A DNA stretch of 64,000 nt from Paguma larvata (Eukaryota > Chordata > Mammalia > Carnivora > Viverridae): the NCBI GenBank assembly GCA_030068075.1, contig CM057833.1, positions 46,829,587 to 46,893,586 of the forward strand. Direction: 5' to 3'. The translations under genes were made by a program, and so were the position numbers. The first letter of the stretch is position 1; every line of letters starts with the position of its first letter. Of this stretch, positions 1-11,440 are shown in pieces. Below the pieces are notes generated by a model, which worked only from the letters and a program-made list of their open reading frames with translations, had not been told where the DNA came from and ran no database searches.

Positions 1-535
1 TGGTTGCAATGAATTAGGGCCATAAAATGCCAGTTTATTATGGTCGTGTTGTGCTGGAAATAAAGTCCCTGCCCCCACCTTGCTTTGTACTTGGGAGTGG
101 GAAGGGACCTTCTGGGCCAAGGGTATTAATCATCAGCTTTAATGTTATGTGGTGAGGGCGAGACTGTGGTCATGCTGGCATCAGAAAGTGCCTTTGATCT
201 TGCTCAGGTGCCGGGCGCCTCGTGAGCCAGCAACAATAACACCTTTGTGAGGTCTAGGAGAGGTACAGGTCTAAGGAAACACTCCCAGGGAAACTCAAGG
301 ACCCCCTTTGTTGTGGTTCTGGCAAATAAAACCACCAACTGTCAGGAAAAATTCACCAAACAGAACACAGGGACCAGAGGGGGACTCTGGGTTTTCAAAA
401 AGTGGTTTTGAACCTGGTCTGAAGGATTCTGTTTCTTCTTGTCTGCACACTACTGATTTTTTTGATTTAGTAGGTTGATAGAGTCAAAATTCCCAGGAAT
501 ATTTTGTGTTTGATCCAGACTGCCTCTTTCTAGAT
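1..535. other. Unique non-coding sequence
   Basis: No repeat family, splice-supported exon or RNA gene is recognisable. The ORFs here are short and overlap on both strands, as expected by chance. Confidence 0.5.
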
Positions 536-578
536 ATGAATGAATGAGCGGATGGATGGATGAATGGATAGATGGATG
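536..578. repeat. Degenerate GGAT/GAAT tetranucleotide repeat
   Basis: The tract reads as imperfect units of gaat, ggat and gata. It explains the Ile/His/Ser-rich short ORF read across it on the minus strand. Confidence 0.8.
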
Positions 579-1165
579 TCCAAGTAACCAAATGTTGATA
601 AATACTTGGAAATTCCTTACCTCCCGGTCCCTGTTACTTCTAGGAATCTGGAACAAAAGCTTGAGGTTGAACATGAGACTTACTAATCAGGCCTTTGATA
701 TTTTGAAAGATACAAGTGTGGGCTGTACATTTATCTTTCTTTAGATGATTTAATTAACAAGGAAAAAAAAAATACTTGTTCTTTTTTTAACTCCATGAAA
801 GCAGGGCTGCTTGTTCAGAGTTAATTACTACCAAGTCACCAAAACCCAAGATAACACACAGCAAGGGTTAGCCAGGGGTTGAAAAGTCACGGGTTCAGAC
901 GGAGCTGATCCTTGCCATCGCTCCAGCACCCCTTTCCTTGACTTGTCACGTCGGGTTGTAACCTGGCACCGTGTCTTGCAGTTAGTATGTCAGATGAAGA
1001 GAGGATCCTGGGAAGGGGAACAAGTCTTGAAGAGGCAAGATTTGAACAGAACAATAGTTGAAATCTGGGAACTCCGTCCACAATATATCACCCAGAACCA
1101 AAGCTTTTTCATGGGCTTAGATGAATGTGGGATGGGGGTACTCTGTCAGTCTCTGAGATATAGTA
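579..1165. other. Unique non-coding sequence
   Basis: I see no recognisable repeat or gene. Opposing ORFs near 887-1272 have no recognisable domain and run into a MIR relic. Confidence 0.45.
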
Positions 1166-1360
1166 GGCTCCTGTGTTGGTCCCACCGCTTACTGCATTTA
1201 GGTAAGATACTTCATCTTTCACTGCCTCAGTTTCTTCATCTGTTAAATGTGGGCAATACTATTTACCCATAGAGTTGTTTTGAGGATTAAATGGGGTGAT
1301 CTTTGTAAACAGCTTGACACCGTTTACACAAAAGAGCAAATATAGTGCTATCATTAAAAA
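1166..1360 (+). repeat. MIR SINE relic
   Basis: It contains the MIR core in sense orientation: 'cctcagtttcttcatctgtt' followed by 'gttttgaggattaaatg' and a 3' part ending near 'agtgctatcat'. Divergence is that of an ancient element. Confidence 0.75.
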
Positions 1361-1589
1361 TGATCCATTAAGGCTGGAATGGTCCAGGTGGTAATGGATT
1401 TGAACTCATGTTTAGCATAATATAGATTACAGATGGATACATATAATGAGTATTTATAGATGCGTGTAGGTATACAGGTTAGTAAACATACATATTTCCT
1501 AGCTCTGACAGCTGAGAGGATCTAGAAACAAGGACACCCCAGCAGCTCGTTGTTCCAAGCACATCTGGTATCCAGATCTTGGTTTCTAA

Positions 1590-2576
1590 TACCTTTCTCT
1601 AATGAAAAGAGCCTAGACTCCATGGAGAAATGGTTGATTCTAGGACTGGAGAGGAAATAGACGAGATAAGCCCAGACCATCTTTTAGTGCCAGAAAGCAA
1701 GGAAATGCTCAAAAAACAAAACAAAATTAAAAAGCAGTATCAGGAGCCAACTCAGGGCACTACCAGTGACCTGAAACAGGAACAATGTGGGCACCAAAAT
1801 AGAGTCGTATTGGATAGTAACCCCAAAGTATAACATAAATATCATGAGTCCGTAGTGATATACATAAATGAATGAATGAATGAGACAAATCTCTCATGCA
1901 GAAGAATTCCAAATAATTGATGTAGATACTCCCCCATCAAGGGCGTGGAGCATAGCTTCCCACTCCTTAAGTCTGAGCTGTGCTTAGTGCCTTTCCTTCA
2001 AAGAGGACAGTGTGAGAAGGAGGAAAAGTAAAATTTTACAGTGGAGAAGTCTGACAAATGTTGCCTCTGCTAGGTGGCCAAGGTCAACATCAGCAGTGAA
2101 AGCCATGTTGATAGTATGTACCGATGCTATGATGTAATGAAAATGGTGCTTTATCATCTTCCCAAAACCTATAACCACAGTATCACCCTAAGGAAAGCAT
2201 CAGCAAATCCAGGTTGAGGAACATTGTACAAAATACCTGACCAGTACTCCTTGACGGTGTGATGGTCATCAAAAAACACGGAAAGTGTTAAGAAATCTTC
2301 ATCACCAAGAGGAGCCTAAACAGATGTGGCAGCTAAATGTAACCTGGGATTCTGGATGGGGTCTTGGAGCAAAAACAGGACATTGGGTGAAAACTCAGCA
2401 AATTTGAATAAAGTAAGGCATTTAGTTAGTAATAATATATCAATATTCTTCAATTGTGATAGGTGTACTTCATGTGGGATATTAACGATAGGAGAATTCG
2501 GGTGTGGGGTATGTGGGGACTCGATACTATCTTCACAAATCTTCTGTAATCTCAAGTTAGTCTAAAATTGAAAGTT
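1590..2576 (+). mobile_element. Ancient L1M 3' region (LINE relic)
   Basis: The sequence ends like old mammalian L1 3' UTRs, with 'actatcttcacaaatcttct' and a terminal A/T-rich stretch. The same family recurs at 15860-16435 and 58715-60300: for example 'gatgccagaaagtaaggaac' near 59390 resembles 'gtgccagaaagcaaggaaat' near 1687. No ORF2 survives. A small (AATG)n tract lies at 1866-1883. The subfamily name was not assigned. Confidence 0.6.
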
Positions 2577-2650
2577 TTTTTTTGAGAGAGCACACGTTAG
2601 TGGGGAGGGGGAGAGAGAGAGACAGAGAGAAAATCTAAAGCAGACTCCAC
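2577..2650 (-). mobile_element. 5'-truncated CAN-SINE fragment
   Basis: The reversed 3' part of a carnivore tRNA-Lys SINE: a T run, 'gagagagcac', a GA-rich stretch and 'agcagactccac'. The tRNA-like head is absent. A short 'aaagttt' flanks both sides, near 2570 and 2656, at the very end of the L1M. Confidence 0.7.
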
Positions 2651-2714
2651 ACCTCTAAAGTTTATTTTGAAGTCATTCATTAAATCTTTCATTTATTAAG
2701 AAAGCATTTTCTTA

Positions 2715-2885
2715 GGGACACCTGGGTAACTCAGTTAGTTGAGCATCCAAGTCTTGATTTTGGCTCAGGTCATGATCCCAGGGTCGTGGGATTAAGCCCC
2801 ACCTCAGGCTCTGTGCTGAGTGTGGCGCCTGCTTAAGATTCTCTCTGTCTCTGCCCCTCTTCCTTGATCTCTCTCTCTCTCTCTC

Positions 2886-2916
<31 letters not shown>

Positions 2917-2917
2917 C
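2715..2917 (+). mobile_element. CAN-SINE, older carnivore type
   Basis: The head is 'gggacacctgggtaactcag', followed by 'ggctcaggtcatgatccca', the body 'gctgagtgtggcgcctgctt', a CT-rich segment and a 29-nt A run (2886-2914). The 'gctgagtgtgg' body differs from the cat-type 'gctgacagctcagagcctgg'. The flanks 'aagcattttctt' (near 2702) and 'aagcatttcctt' (2918-2929) form an imperfect TSD. Confidence 0.9.
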
Positions 2918-2930
2918 AAGCATTTCCTTG

Positions 2931-3815
2931 TATTTCCCTGGCTAAGTGCAAAATATGATGAAAGTGTCATGCCTGCCTTCATTAAGAAAGACAAAAAGGA
3001 GAAAACTACAACCCAGATGGTAATTGCTGTGGCAAGTCCATGACCGAGTGTGGTGGGAATAGGGGAAGGGCCTGCCCAAGTATTGAGTAGACAAGGAATT
3101 CCTATAGGATGGGACATTTCCCTGGTCCCCCTGGGATACCTCCTGCCAGCCCAGTTTCAGGCCACAAGCCCTGTCTTCTCTCTTCGTGACTGTTTATCTC
3201 CTGCGTCCACAACACCTTGCAGGTGACTTCCTCTGTGGTCTGGAGGGGATATGGTTATGTATAGGCCCATCAGAAGGGCACCATAAAAGGGGAGAACAGC
3301 CACATGCCTTGAACAGATGAACTTCTGTTAGTAGGGTCATAGCTAAGCAGAGAGTAGGCAGATAGGACCAGTTTCTCTATCTTGGTCTCTTTAGCAGGTG
3401 GCCTTGGCAGAGGTCATTGAGAAAGGTGGATAGGGAAGGGAGTCCACTTGGTGCAAGTGGGATCACTGTTAAACATAACAATGAAAGAATTGGGGTTCTG
3501 TGCACAAAGTGGCCTGCTTCCTCTTCATTCATCAGGACCTACTGTTGTCAGCCTTCCAGAAACAAGTATTCTCAGGAGACTTTCCATATGAAGACTGGCC
3601 CAGGGACCCACAGCCTCACAGATTGAAAGTAGAATATATACTAGGCATTGATTTGTCGAGGAGAGGGTTGAGGTGGCTCAGTGAGCAGCAAGAGACAGAT
3701 CATGTACTCAGGAAGCTCAGGGTAGTGCATCTCCTGGCATTTGACGCTAGGGCAGCTCTCCACCATGCTGGACAGTGACGTTTAGCATCTCTGGCCCAGC
3801 CTCAGTCATTAGGAG
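2931..3815. other. Unique non-coding sequence
   Basis: No repeat or gene is recognised. Overlapping ORFs at 3417-3778 in two frames have no visible domain and no convincing splice context. Confidence 0.45.
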
Positions 3816-3995
3816 ACAGACAATGGTATTAGCTGCCACCATCTATCAAGCACCTACAGCGTACCAAGCACTGTGCTAAATCCTCTAGGTCATGTGATGA
3901 GCAATTTGGTGAGATAGCTACCTTTACTGTCTTCATTTCCCAAGTTAGGAAACTGAGGCAAACAGCAGCTAAGTGCGTCGTGCCATGTTTGAGCC
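3816..3995 (-). repeat. MIR SINE relic
   Basis: Antisense MIR: 'accaagcactgtgctaaatc', then 'cttcatttcccaag', 'aggaaactgaggcaaac', and a decayed tRNA-derived part. Confidence 0.75.
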
Positions 3996-4074
3996 CTCTA
4001 GAGGATTGACCCCAGAGTCTTTGCTGTTTCCTTTCAGTCAGATAGCTTCTCGCAGAGGTCCAGAGGGATGAAGA

Positions 4075-5130
4075 ACAGGCTCATGGAAAATATGGGCAAA
4101 TGTTGGTGTGGACATCTGACCAAAGCACAGATTTGAATGACAAGTGCCTAAGAGGGTGCTCGGCATCATTAGTCCTTTGGAAAATGCAAACTGAAACCAC
4201 AGAATATGCTACACACTTATTAGAGTGGCTAAACGGGGCAGGACGTGGGAACTGCAACGTCCATGCTGCTGGTGGGAACGTGAAACGGCACAATCAGCTT
4301 GGAAGATAGGTCAGTCGCTTCTTACAGTGTGATCCAGCCATTCCACTCGTGAAAGCCTATGTCCATACAAAAACCTGTACAGGAGGGGCGCCTGGGTGGC
4401 TCCGTCGGTTGAGCGGCCGACTTCGGCTCAGGTCATGATCTCGCAGTCTGTGAGTTCGAGCCCCAAGTCGGGCTCTGTGCTGGTGGCTCGGAGCCTGGAC
4501 CCTGCTTCGCATTCTGTGTCTCCCTCTCTCTCTGCCCTTCCCTTGCTCATACTCTGTCTCTATGTCTCTCAAAAATAAATAAATGTTAAAAAATTAAAAA
4601 AAAAAAACCTGTACAGGAATGTTCACAGCAGCTTTATTTGTGATAGCCCCATACTGGAAACAGCCCAAATGTCTATCAATGGTGAATAGATAAATCTGCT
4701 GCTGGTATGTCCATTATAATGGAATACTATTAAGCAATAAAAACGAATGAACTGTTCATATAAGATACAGCATGGATTAATCTCAAAATAAGTATGCTGA
4801 GTGATAGAAGCCAAACCAAAAAAAAAAAAAAAAAAGAGTACAAGCTACGTATTTCCCTTTCTTTAAAATATTAAGAAATGCACACTAACCTCTAATGACA
4901 GAGGCAGAGCAGTGGTTGCCTGCAATGGGAGAGTAGGTGCAAGGACCCCCAGGAGGATGACTGGAGCACAAACGGCACAAGGAAAACTTCGGGGTTGGTG
5001 GATACGTTTACCTTGATTATGGTAATATCTTCACTGGTGTACGCTGTGTCCAAACCTGGCAAATCCGACGTTTGAATTATATACAGCTTATCAAATGCTA
5101 GTTACACCTCAGTAAAGCTTGTTTAAAACA
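4075..5130 (+). mobile_element. Ancient L1M 3' end, split by a SINE
   Basis: Old L1 landmarks appear in order: 'gaaaatgcaaactgaaaccac', 'gctgctggtgggaacgtgaaa', 'agccattccactcgtgaaag', then after the SINE 'aatgttcacagcagctttat', 'cccaaatgtctatcaatggt', 'aatggaatactattaagcaa' and the 3' UTR end 'tacacctcagtaaagctt'. The insertion at 4385-4604 interrupts it. The ORF2 end is destroyed. Confidence 0.85.
4385..4604 (+). mobile_element. Cat-type CAN-SINE, full length
   Basis: It has a full tRNA-Lys-like head, the body 'ctcggagcctggaccctgct', a CT-rich zone and an 'aataaataaatg' tail. A perfect 14-bp TSD, 'aaacctgtacagga', lies at 4371-4384 and 4605-4618. Internal pol III box-like motifs are retained ('ggtggctccgtcgg', 'gagttcgagcccc'). 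It splits an L1M relic. Confidence 0.95.
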
Positions 5131-5140
5131 CAGAAAAGAG

Positions 5141-5354
5141 GGGATGCCTGGGTGGCCGGGTCAGTTAAGTGTCCTATTCTTGATTTCGGCTCAGATCATT
5201 ATCTCACAGTTTGTGAGTTCAAGTCCCACGTCAGGCTCTGTGCTGATAGCGTGAAGCCTGTCTGGGATTCTCTCTCTTTCCCTCTCTCTCTCTGCTCTCC
5301 CCCACTCTCTCTCTGGAAATAAATAATAAATAAACTTTAAAAAAAAATAAATAA
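5141..5354 (+). mobile_element. CAN-SINE
   Basis: The head is 'gggatgcctgggtggccggg', followed by 'ggctcagatcattatctcac' and 'ggctctgtgctgatagcgtg', a CT-rich zone and an A-rich tail. It sits at the 3' end of the L1M. No clean TSD was found. Confidence 0.88.
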
Positions 5355-5479
5355 AGACCAGAAAAAACAACACCAGTAGTATCTGCAGTCACTTATATAT
5401 CGTGCTTACTATATTTCAGGCACTTTTCTCAATATGTCTATCGAAATGATTTCATCTTCATTTTAAGACATGTGCAACA

Positions 5480-5690
5480 GGGGCACCTAAGTGGCTCAGT
5501 TGTTTAAATGTCTGACTCCGGCTCAGGTCATGATCTCACAGTTCAAGTGTTCGAGTGTCACATCGGGCTCTGTGCTGACAGCTCAGAGCCTGGAGCCTGC
5601 TTCAGATTCTGTGTCTCCGTCTCATTCTGTCCCTCCCCTGCTCACACTCTCTTCTCTCTTGCTCAAAAATAAAGAAACATTAAAATTTTT
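5480..5690 (+). mobile_element. Cat-type CAN-SINE
   Basis: The head is 'ggggcacctaagtggctcag' and the body 'gacagctcagagcctggagc', then a CT-rich zone and an 'aataaagaaacatt' tail. It has the same orientation as the copy 125 bp upstream. Confidence 0.92.
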
Positions 5691-5694
5691 TTTG

Positions 5695-6655
5695 AATTGT
5701 ACAATAATTATTACTTTTCACGTATTTCCTTTTAACCCAAATCAGCTCTCTAGCTACTCTGACATGTTTTTTTTGTTTGCTTGTTTGTCTTTTTGTTCTT
5801 TTGGCCCCTAACACAGACCAATAGTTTTGTTTTACTGGTAACGACTTGTATTTCAGATGAAGCTGTCTTGCTTAGTGGGTCCATGTCCCCCGTGGCCCCC
5901 GTTGACCCCTCCTGTCCAGTTCGGAGCTAGGGCTAGGTGAATGCTTAGTGAGTGCATGGTTGGATTGCTTCCCACCCACTTGCCCCCCACCCCAGAAGTG
6001 TGCAAGCTCTCGGATTTTCCTGAGTGCCTTCTCACTCCTTCCCGATCCAGTGGCGTTACCTTTCATCGTCTGTCTCTACTGAGCGGGGCCTGACTGAGTG
6101 GGAGAAGTCCCCCATGTGAGAGTTGCTGGCAGTCAGTTGCCCACACCACTTTACCAGAGATCTCTGGATGTTCATTTGGCCTCTCTGGGAAATAACATTT
6201 TCACTGAACGGTGTTACGTAGTGGTACCTGGAGACACAAATCAGCCACACCTGCTTTCTCTTCTTTCGTCCGCCATGACAGTCTTCCAGAGTTTTCCATT
6301 CCCATGCTCGGCCCGTCCCCTCCACATACACTGTGCCCTCGGGAGGGGAACATGACCCTCCACGCTTCCTCCCAGCAGCTCATCAGGATGCATTTTTGGC
6401 TCAGAGTCGTTCTGCAGCCTGACATTTGTTCTCTTAGGGAAAGATTGTTCAGGAGCCCTAAGCTCTGGGCTCTAACCAGAGAAATGCCACCCATCAGACC
6501 ATGCCACATTGTTAGAGCCATGCTCTTTGGGCGATGGCGGTGGTGTGGCTCTACGCTTACTCACGCCATCCAGGAGGAAGTTCCCCCAAAGCAAAGGGTG
6601 CGGCCTGGGCTGGGGCACCGTATTTTATTCAGGCCAGTGTTAGAGGAGTGAAGGA
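5695..6655. other. Unique sequence, GC-richer, chance ORFs on both strands
   Basis: No repeat is recognised. A 146-codon plus-strand ORF (6211-6651) overlaps minus-strand ORFs at 6056-6331 and 6201-6521. None shows a recognisable domain or obvious splice sites. Chance openness in GC-richer DNA is the simplest explanation. Confidence 0.45.
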
Positions 6656-6659
6656 CGCT

Positions 6660-6880
6660 CCATATCATTTCTTTTAAGGGAAATACAAACTTAAACCACC
6701 ATGAGAGCTACAGCACGCTTTTAGATTGGCTGAACTTGGAGTGAGGATATGAGGACCGGAACTCTTTCATGCTGCTGATGGGGATGAAAAACGGCACAAC
6801 CACTTTGAAAAGTAGTTTAGCAGTTTCTTACAAAGTCACACCTACCACGTGACCCCCATTCCACTCCTATAAAAGCTGGG
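6660..6880 (+). mobile_element. Ancient L1M fragment
   Basis: Shares 'gggaaatacaaacttaaacc', 'catgctgctgatggggatg' and 'ccattccactcctataaa' with the L1M at 4180-4360, so it is the same ORF2 3' segment. Confidence 0.75.
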
Positions 6881-7079
6881 CAGCGCTGTCTGGACCAATG
6901 TTAATGGAACGCCACCAGGAACACAGCAAAGTTGAGTGACCCAAGGCCTCTCAGAGGTCAGAAACGAAAGCTTCTAGTGGGAATCTGTCAACTGTCCTGA
7001 GCCCGGCTTTTCGCAAAAGACAGCAGCTTGCCTGGAGGAATGGTCAAAGAAACAGAAGAAAAATTAAAATTAGCAGCAG

Positions 7080-7315
7080 TAAGAGTAACACCTGATGTGT
7101 ACTGTTTGCTTATCATGGGCTAAGAAATTTAAATTATGTGATCAAACCATCCTGATAACCTCTTGCAGTTATCAGAATTATCCTCCCATTTACAGGGATG
7201 GACACTGAGGGTCAGAAAAAGAAAGTACTTGCCCAAGATTACATAGCTAGTAAGTCCTAGAGGTCTGTTTCCAACGCTGCTGTTTGAGTCCAGAACTGAT
7301 ATTCTTAACTCTTAG
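7080..7315 (-). repeat. MIR SINE relic
   Basis: Antisense MIR: 'ctcccatttacagggatgga', 'cttgcccaagattacatagc' and 'tagtaagtcctagaggt', running into the tRNA-derived part near 'ttgagtccagaactgat'. Confidence 0.8.
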
Positions 7316-7840
7316 CAGAACAGTGAGACAGAGGCGATGGAGCAGGCTAGCCGTGCGCACGGGTTTTTTGTGGGAAACGGGGGTGGAATGATTACAAGGC
7401 AGATGTTTTCCAAAGCCTGATGAGAAGAGCAAAGTCTAAATTGGATCAAAGCTAGACCACAGTGCTCTTGTTTTCCCTTCTTCCCCGTCTTTCAAATCAC
7501 TGCCTTTCATGAAGCCACTAGTCTAACGATAACAATAAAAATAAACAGCCTCACTTGTCACCATCGTCCCCTGGGAGGAGAGTATTTATGAGACTCCTTA
7601 TTTAATCTTCCTTGTTTCCCTGCTGCTCTGTGGTCAAGTAGTTGAATAGGCAATTTGAAGACATGAGACTGACCTCCCAACTCATGAAGATGTTTTATAT
7701 TTGTTTGGAAGACCATGAAATGAAAACCACATTGATTTTTTCCCCCTTTTCCTATTTACCACTCATCTGCTGTGTGGGTAGCTCTAGTACCGTGGCTGCT
7801 GTGTGCTTTTCCAGTGGCTCAGTGCGCATGAAAAAGATGC
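7316..7840. other. Unique non-coding sequence
   Basis: Nothing recognisable beyond short chance ORFs. Confidence 0.45.
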
Positions 7841-7844
7841 TCAA

Positions 7845-8100
7845 AGGGCCCCCGGGTGGCTCATTCAGATAAGTGACTTCGGCTCAGATCAAGATCTCTT
7901 GGCTCGTGAGTTTGAGCCCTGCATTGTGCTCTGTGCTGACAGCTCAGAGCCTGGAACCTGCTTCTGATTCTGTGTCTCCCTCTGTCTCTACCACTGGGAG
8001 AGTTTCATGTTTTTGCTTTTGGGAAGAAAGACTGTTTGCGCTCAGTCTCTTTCTCTCTCTTTCAAAAGTGAATAAACATCCAAAAAAAAAAAAAAAAGGA
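7845..8100 (+). mobile_element. Cat-type CAN-SINE with an unusual internal insert
   Basis: The head is decayed ('gggcccccgggtggctcatt') but the body 'gacagctcagagcctggaac' is clear. About 44 bp at roughly 7996-8039 ('gggagagtttcatgttttt' and following) interrupt the CT-rich zone and are not part of other copies here. The short TSD 'aaagatgct' lies at 7833-7841 and 8109-8117. Confidence 0.88.
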
Positions 8101-8109
8101 AGAAAAATA

Positions 8110-8870
8110 AAGATGCTGAAGACAGTCTTCACAGAGCCCTCTCTCCAAGGATCAGGTACTGTGCCCAGGACCTCAACACCCATCAGCTCACTTACTTCCA
8201 CATACATTTAGTTCAGGGGTTTTAGTTGTTTTGCCTTGTTGATTTTCCCTTAGTTTTTCATCTGTTTCTCCCACTCACCTTGTATGCTCTGAGGACCTCA
8301 TCTTTCAAATTTTAATTAAACTTTCGTATTTTTTTGTTCCCCAGAGCCATCATAAGTTTGGAGTAGTTTCTCTTCTAACACTTAAGAAGTGTCAGAGCAC
8401 AAGGAGCAGTAACATCTAAGAACTCAAAGGTCCCAGGAGAATCCATGAGAAGTTTATTGAGCAGTCAAGACTCTAGGATAGAGGCTGAGAGTCCCTTCCT
8501 AATGAACAGTCATTGGCTCCCTGTTGCCTATAGAAGAAAGTGTTCAAAAGGGAGCACTAAATGGACATTTGGCTGTGTTGTTCAAGATTCAGATTATATT
8601 CTGTTAAAAAAAAAGAGATAAATCTTAAATACAGAAGTGGTAAGAGTTACTTCAGTGCCATCATGCATTTTTTTGAAAGCTCTTTTAATGAAAGATGATT
8701 CACATATTCTAAAATTCACTCCTCCATGTATTTTCAAAACCTCTAGAAAGCTGAGTTTAGTGGTATTTGAGAAGGAGTAAGTTTTACTGTGCATCTTTTA
8801 GGTTATGCTATGAAATGATACCAGCATGTAGCCTTTATTACTTAGAGAGGGAATAGAAAGATTATTTCAA
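8110..8870. other. Unique AT-rich non-coding sequence
   Basis: No repeat family or gene recognised. Confidence 0.45.
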
Positions 8871-8874
8871 AACA

Positions 8875-8960
8875 GTAAGTTTCCACTTACTTGCACTTAG
8901 CACCATACCTGACACACAGTTTGGGATCGATATGTGTTGAACTGATAGATGGACAGAAGG
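8875..8960 (+). repeat. L2 LINE 3' end relic
   Basis: It resembles the L2 tail: 'gcacttagcaccatacctga' then 'gatatgtgttgaactgat'. Short and diverged. Confidence 0.5.
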
Positions 8961-10045
8961 ACAGGCAGAAAGAAACATACTTTGTATTCGTATACGATAT
9001 ACTAGATACCAATTAGAGTTCATGATCATGAAGATCAGATCGTGCCATACCAGTTCAATTTTCTTTTTTGGTGGATTTACAAGCTGTGCTGTGAAAGGAA
9101 GTTCCAGCATGTGAGCTGTCTGGTCTTCAGTAAGGCTTTCGATTCTTTCTTTGATTAACACACTCTTCCCCCTGACCACAAGGCATTGGTCAATCCAGTC
9201 ACAAAGTTTTACCCACTTGAGAACTGAGATTTCACTGAATTATAGCTTGAAATAGGCCAAAAGCAAAAACATGAAACTAATTGAAAAGTATCCACATCAT
9301 CCAGTTGCCAAAGTTACGTGCGGGCATTTCAGGCATTGGTTTTGGCCTTGTGCGGAGCCAGGAAAAGACTGGGTCTTGGTTCTCTGTGTCAGGAGGACAT
9401 TTAACTGGAGGGAGCTACATGACATAGACCAGTCATGGAGCCTCCCTGACCTGGGCACCAATTACCTACCTGCGTGTTAAAATTTACTTTGAGTTCCTTA
9501 GGTATCCACGTAGCTCCTAGCTGAGAGGTTTACTGTGATCTTGGAATACAGAGCTAGGGTTCTCTGGAATTGGGGAAATGGCCTATGAAAAAGAAGAGAG
9601 AACCTAAGAGAAATAGGCCGGTGATATTAACCTATGTATTTGTTTTTCTGTGGCTTGCACGACACTAGTTTGCATGGACCTGACTACCCCAATAGACTCC
9701 CAATGAAGATGCTCCTCAGTATGAAGTCTGATGGCCTCACGGTCTCCATTAAAATCTTCCAGTGAGTCTCAGAATCCTAGCTGGGCGTGGGAGCTCTCAT
9801 GCGATCTGGGCCCTACCCACCTCTACTTTTATCCCCCACTATCCTTCACTTTTCATCTGTAGTCTAGCAGGTGTGTGCACACATCCTTATCTGAATTCCA
9901 TGGGGCCAAAGATGTTTGAGAATAAAGAATATCCATATTTTAGAAAGTTAATATCGGTGTGTGTGCAGTGTACTTCATTACACTGCCAGGCAAGTCTGGG
10001 ACAGCACCCACGATACAACACGTTAGTATTTCTACAGTAAAACTT
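8961..10045. other. Unique non-coding sequence
   Basis: No confident repeat. A minus-strand open stretch at 8862-9179 runs into the L2 tail; its upstream part (about 9050-9179) is open for about 40 codons without a known motif. Confidence 0.4.
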
Positions 10046-10048
10046 ACG

Positions 10049-10210
10049 AATATTCACACCAAGCATGTTAAGTAGATTCTACACAGTTTGATGAGTTCAG
10101 ATCCAATTTGACCATCAAATGAATCAGGGAGGAACTTGCTGGGTGGAATGCTTTAGATGAATACAGACTTATATGTAGTCTATGGGAAAAGAGTCTGTGT
10201 GCCCTCATTT
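10049..10210. repeat. Local duplication, copy A (longer)
   Basis: Matches 12279-12423 in the same orientation, with about ten substitutions. It carries an extra segment of about 18-20 bp near 'gaacttgctgggtggaatgc' that copy B lacks. Shared landmarks include 'agcatgttaagtagattcta', 'gatgagttcagatccaat' and 'gaatacagacttatat'. Confidence 0.9.
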
Positions 10211-10294
10211 GAGTGACCTTCAGGCAGGTGTTTCCTCTGTCTGGAGTGGCTGCGTGTCCCTTCTGCGTGGTGGGTACCATCATCACCATTGTTA

Positions 10295-10490
10295 TAATTG
10301 ACATTTGTTTAGCATGTTTTGTATTATTTAACACAGCTGACTCTGGGATGGTTTCTCAATGTGTTATGATCCCCAGTGTTCAGATGAGGAAACTGAGGCC
10401 TGGAGAGGTCACAGAGCAAGGAGTGTAGCTGAGGTTGTACCAAAGCACAGGGACCTCAGAGCCCATATTCTCGGTCACCGTGCTGTGCTT
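10295..10490 (-). repeat. MIR SINE relic
   Basis: Antisense MIR: 'ttgtttagcatgtt', 'cagatgaggaaactgaggcc', 'ggagaggtcacagagcaagg' and a decayed tRNA-derived end. Confidence 0.8.
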
Positions 10491-10559
10491 AGCGTGTGCG
10501 TTCCCCAGGATTCCAGTTTAGGAATCTCCACGAGGCTCTCCTTTCTTTCTCGGCCACGT

Positions 10560-10735
10560 TGAGTTCACCATACCCCTGTGGGCCTTCATAGCTCTTCCCG
10601 CACATCTCCGGTGCAGCACTTATCATTCTCCACGTCGTCCCCATGAGTCTCAGCTCCTTGAGCAGTTGGGAAAAGGTCTACTTCATGCTCCATGTCTAGC
10701 GCACACAGTAGGTACTCAGCACATAGTTTATAGTC
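10560..10735 (+). repeat. L2 LINE 3' relic
   Basis: L2-like order: 'gcacttatcattctccacgt', 'tcagctccttgagcagttgg', 'gcgcacacagtaggtactca'. Confidence 0.6.
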
Positions 10736-10739
10736 AGGT

Positions 10740-11440
10740 TCACCCAGACAGATACGCTAACAGCACATAATTTGTATCCATGATATAGCTAGTAAACACC
10801 AAACACCAAGTTTAAAGATGAAAAATTTGGATTTAAAAAAGAAACATTCAAAAAGGAAAAGGCTACTTACGTTTATGCATAGTGTAGAAAGAAGAAGAAT
10901 TCGTTAAGGGCAAGATTTCAAAAATGAACAAGGAATATGTTTAAAGGATAATGATAACTGGGATTTATTACATATGTACCATGCGCCAGGTTCTGTGGGA
11001 GGCAGTCTGTATATAGCATTTCTAATCTTCACTGTTGTGCTACGTTAAGATTAATTGAAGAAAGAGAAAGGTGTAGTAGCCATGTTTTTAGACCACAATA
11101 AATGATAATACTAATAGATTAAACAAAAGGTAAATTTCACTAGAAGTTAGTAACCAAAAATGACCCAAAAGGGTACACTTCTCCATCTAAGAGACGATGG
11201 AATTGAGGTCAAAGAGATCAGGGAGCTAGGACATGTCAGGGGAAGCCAGGTCTGGCTGGGTTTCTGACTCTCATATCCATTCCTCGAAAATGTTACCATG
11301 GCATCAGGAATGTATCCTGCTCTCCTACCCAGGACCCGGTCCAGCTTTGAGCTTTGCTTTGAGAAAAATGTGGCGCAACCTGGAACCTTCTAAGAAGCAC
11401 ATAATACACAACTACAGTGTTTAAGAGATACCAGCCCCCA
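10740..11440. other. Mostly unique AT-rich sequence with a MIR trace
   Basis: A weak antisense MIR trace lies at about 10955-11060 ('accatgcgccaggttctgtg'). The rest is unassigned. Confidence 0.4.

Noticed and set aside
1630..1833. 67-codon ORF with Lys/Gln-rich composition as an exon
   Set aside because: It lies inside an L1M 3' relic whose related copy is at about 59390.
4396..4578. Several similar short proteins with the pattern 'AQVMISQSVSSSP' and 'LEPASDSVSPS' on both strands (for example 4396, 5491, 7873, 34769, 44990, 58197, 60785), as a possible gene family
   Set aside because: All are translations of the CAN-SINE body; the shared peptide is the repeat read in frame.
6211..6651. 146-codon ORF as a gene
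   Set aside because: It overlaps two minus-strand ORFs, has no recognisable domain, no ATG-supported start I can defend and no splice pattern.
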